A DNA stretch of 6,969 nucleotides from an uncultured Actinomycetes bacterium (GTDB taxonomy: Bacteria > Actinomycetota > Aquicultoria > CAJVYJ01): assembly GCA_913009475.1 (NCBI GenBank), contig CAJVYJ010000097.1:1-6969 (forward strand), written 5' to 3'. This document shows positions 6,256 through 6,969 of this stretch, piece by piece; within the stretch, counting starts at the first letter, position 1, and every line of letters begins with the position of its first letter. The translations under genes and the position numbers were made by a program. The notes beneath the pieces were generated by a model, which was not told the DNA's origin, did no database searches, and saw nothing but the letters and a program-made list of their open reading frames with translations.

Positions 6256-6468
6256 ATGAATAAAGGATATACCGCTATCGTGAAGCAGGAAGGCGATTGG
6301 TGGATTGGATGGATAGAGGAAATCCCCGGTGTGAATTGTCAAGAACAGACGCACGATGAGTTAATGGAAAGTCTGCGAGTTACCCTAAAGGAAGCTCTCA
6401 AATTCAATAAGCAAGAAGCACTTGATTCAGTAGGAATAGGATACACTGAAGAAAATATCGCTATATGA
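6256..6468 (+). CDS. hicB: HicB-family antitoxin
   Basis: This 70-residue protein matches the short HicB antitoxin type. HicB neutralises the HicA mRNA interferase by binding over its active site. The N-terminal motif YTAIVKQEGDWWIGWIEEIPG and the following helix with ELMESLRVTLKEAL are the hallmarks of the partly degraded RNase H-like fold of the family. Many HicB proteins of 100 residues or more have an added C-terminal DNA-binding domain; none is evident here, so repression of its own promoter, if it happens, would need another mechanism. The gene has its own promoter and ribosome binding site and overlaps hicA by four bases (ATGA). Antitoxin-first order is the reverse of E. coli hicAB but common in other genomes. 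The fit of motif and partner makes the call firm. Confidence 0.92.
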   Translation: MNKGYTAIVKQEGDWWIGWIEEIPGVNCQEQTHDELMESLRVTLKEALKFNKQEALDSVGIGYTEENIAI

Positions 6469-6659
6469 AACGCAGAGAACTTATCTCGTATCTACAAGAT
6501 CATGGATGTGAAATTATTCGAGAAGGAAGTCGTCATTCATGGTGGGGAAACCCAAATAAAAACAAGCGCTCCGCAATACCTAGACATTCAGAAATTAGCG
6601 ATAATCTTGCAAGAAAGATATGCAAGGATGTAGGCATTAAACAAATAAAGAAGTCTTAA
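6465..6659 (+). CDS. hicA: HicA-family mRNA interferase toxin
   Basis: This 64-residue basic protein is the HicA toxin, a small double-stranded-RNA-binding-like fold that cleaves mRNA and stops translation when free of HicB. The order helix (KRRELISYLQDHG), strand (CEIIREGS), strand with the catalytic histidine H24 in SRHSWW, strand (RSAIPRHSEIS) and C-terminal helix (DNLARKICKDVGI) is as expected. H24 corresponds to the family's catalytic histidine, and the protein appears full length. It starts within the hicB stop codon (ATGA), implying translational coupling that ties toxin output to antitoxin synthesis. It ends in TAA, and I see no terminator after it. No mutation that would inactivate it is visible. 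Confidence 0.92.
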   Translation: MKRRELISYLQDHGCEIIREGSRHSWWGNPNKNKRSAIPRHSEISDNLARKICKDVGIKQIKKS

Positions 6660-6720
6660 CAAGTTATTACAGCGGTTCCTCGAACACGCCAAAAAACAGG
6701 TCATCGGCAAGCTCCGCTGA
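6649..6720 (+). pseudogene. possible remnant of a coding sequence end
   Basis: Between a stop at 6646-6648 and TGA at 6718-6720, one frame reads LLQRFLEHAKKQVIGKLR, an amphipathic, protein-like tail with higher GC content than its AT-rich surroundings. There is no start codon or ribosome binding site, and the 5' part overlaps hicA. It could be the last codons of a gene lost when the hicBA module arrived, or chance. I do not recognise the family. Confidence 0.2.
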
Positions 6721-6771
6721 ATTAAAACATTATATTTAATAAGCATAACACCTATCTATGGATGGAAAAAA

Positions 6772-6948
6772 TTGAATATCAAGCAAGGTATTAAGGTCAA
6801 GATAGTATTAAAACGAGATCAAAAAAGCGGTAAGCTAACCGAAGGAGTTGTCAAAGATATTTTGACTAAATCACCTTCACATCCGCATGGCATAAAAGTA
6901 AGATTAACTAATGGAGATGTAGGACGAGTCAAAGAGATATGCAAATGA
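6772..6948 (+). CDS. ywbE: YwbE family protein
   Basis: This 58-residue protein resembles the YwbE family (DUF2196) of B. subtilis, a small widespread protein of unknown function. The family pattern is nearly complete: NIKQGIKVKIVLKRDQ, then SGKLTEGVVKDILT, then SPSHPHGIKVRL and GDVGRVKEI. The alternating pattern suggests a small beta-barrel, KOW- or SH3-like, with many basic residues, so nucleic acid binding is conceivable but unproven. It starts with TTG at 6772; the nearby ATG 6759 is followed by a stop after five codons. A GGA (6764-6766 region) a few bases upstream can serve as a ribosome binding site. B. subtilis YwbE is slightly longer at the N-terminus. It ends in TGA, 21 bases before the window ends. 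It lies about 110 bases after hicA and has no obvious link to it. Confidence 0.85.
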   Translation: MNIKQGIKVKIVLKRDQKSGKLTEGVVKDILTKSPSHPHGIKVRLTNGDVGRVKEICK

Positions 6949-6969
6949 CACTTATTCGAATTATTTCTG

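Overview
The window looks like a chromosomal stretch from an anaerobic bacterium of intermediate GC content. It carries a soluble NAD-linked, molybdopterin-dependent formate dehydrogenase operon. It also carries a DUF1844 gene, repeat-rich intergenic DNA full of inverted repeats, and a small toxin-antitoxin module. I cannot name the species. DUF1844 next to this type of formate dehydrogenase, plus many hairpin repeats, would fit one of the anaerobic Gram-negative or candidate-phylum lineages often known only from metagenomes, but that is an inference.

Layout: (1) 5-307, a small DUF1844 protein. (2) 308-413, an AT-rich gap with promoter-like hexamers. (3) 414-5651, the operon nuoE-like (hydC type), nuoF-like (hydB type) and fdhF. 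The first two genes overlap by 20 bases. The third follows after a 155-base gap that, together with the 3' end of nuoF, looks like an inserted structured repeat. (4) 5652-6255, about 600 bases without a credible gene, holding at least eight inverted repeats; four share a TGTAG leader. (5) 6256-6659, a hicB-hicA toxin-antitoxin pair with a good promoter and ribosome binding site. (6) 6772-6948, a YwbE-family gene starting with TTG.

How the operon works: fdhF encodes the catalytic subunit, which oxidises formate or reduces CO2 at a Mo/W bis-MGD centre with a cysteine ligand. Electrons pass through its NuoG-like Fe-S domain to the NuoF/NuoE diaphorase, which reacts with NAD(H). NuoF has the extra N-terminal [2Fe-2S] and C-terminal 2x[4Fe-4S] domains seen in electron-bifurcating HydB proteins, so ferredoxin may be a third partner.

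The most striking point is an in-frame TAG at 5178-5180 in fdhF. It sits where homologues, from memory, have glutamine, and splits an otherwise intact 895-codon gene. If it is a real stop, the protein lacks its C-terminal MGD-binding domain. A recent nonsense mutation, a sequence error or suppression are all possible. TAG also ends nuoF and the full fdhF frame, which argues against a genome-wide reassignment of TAG.
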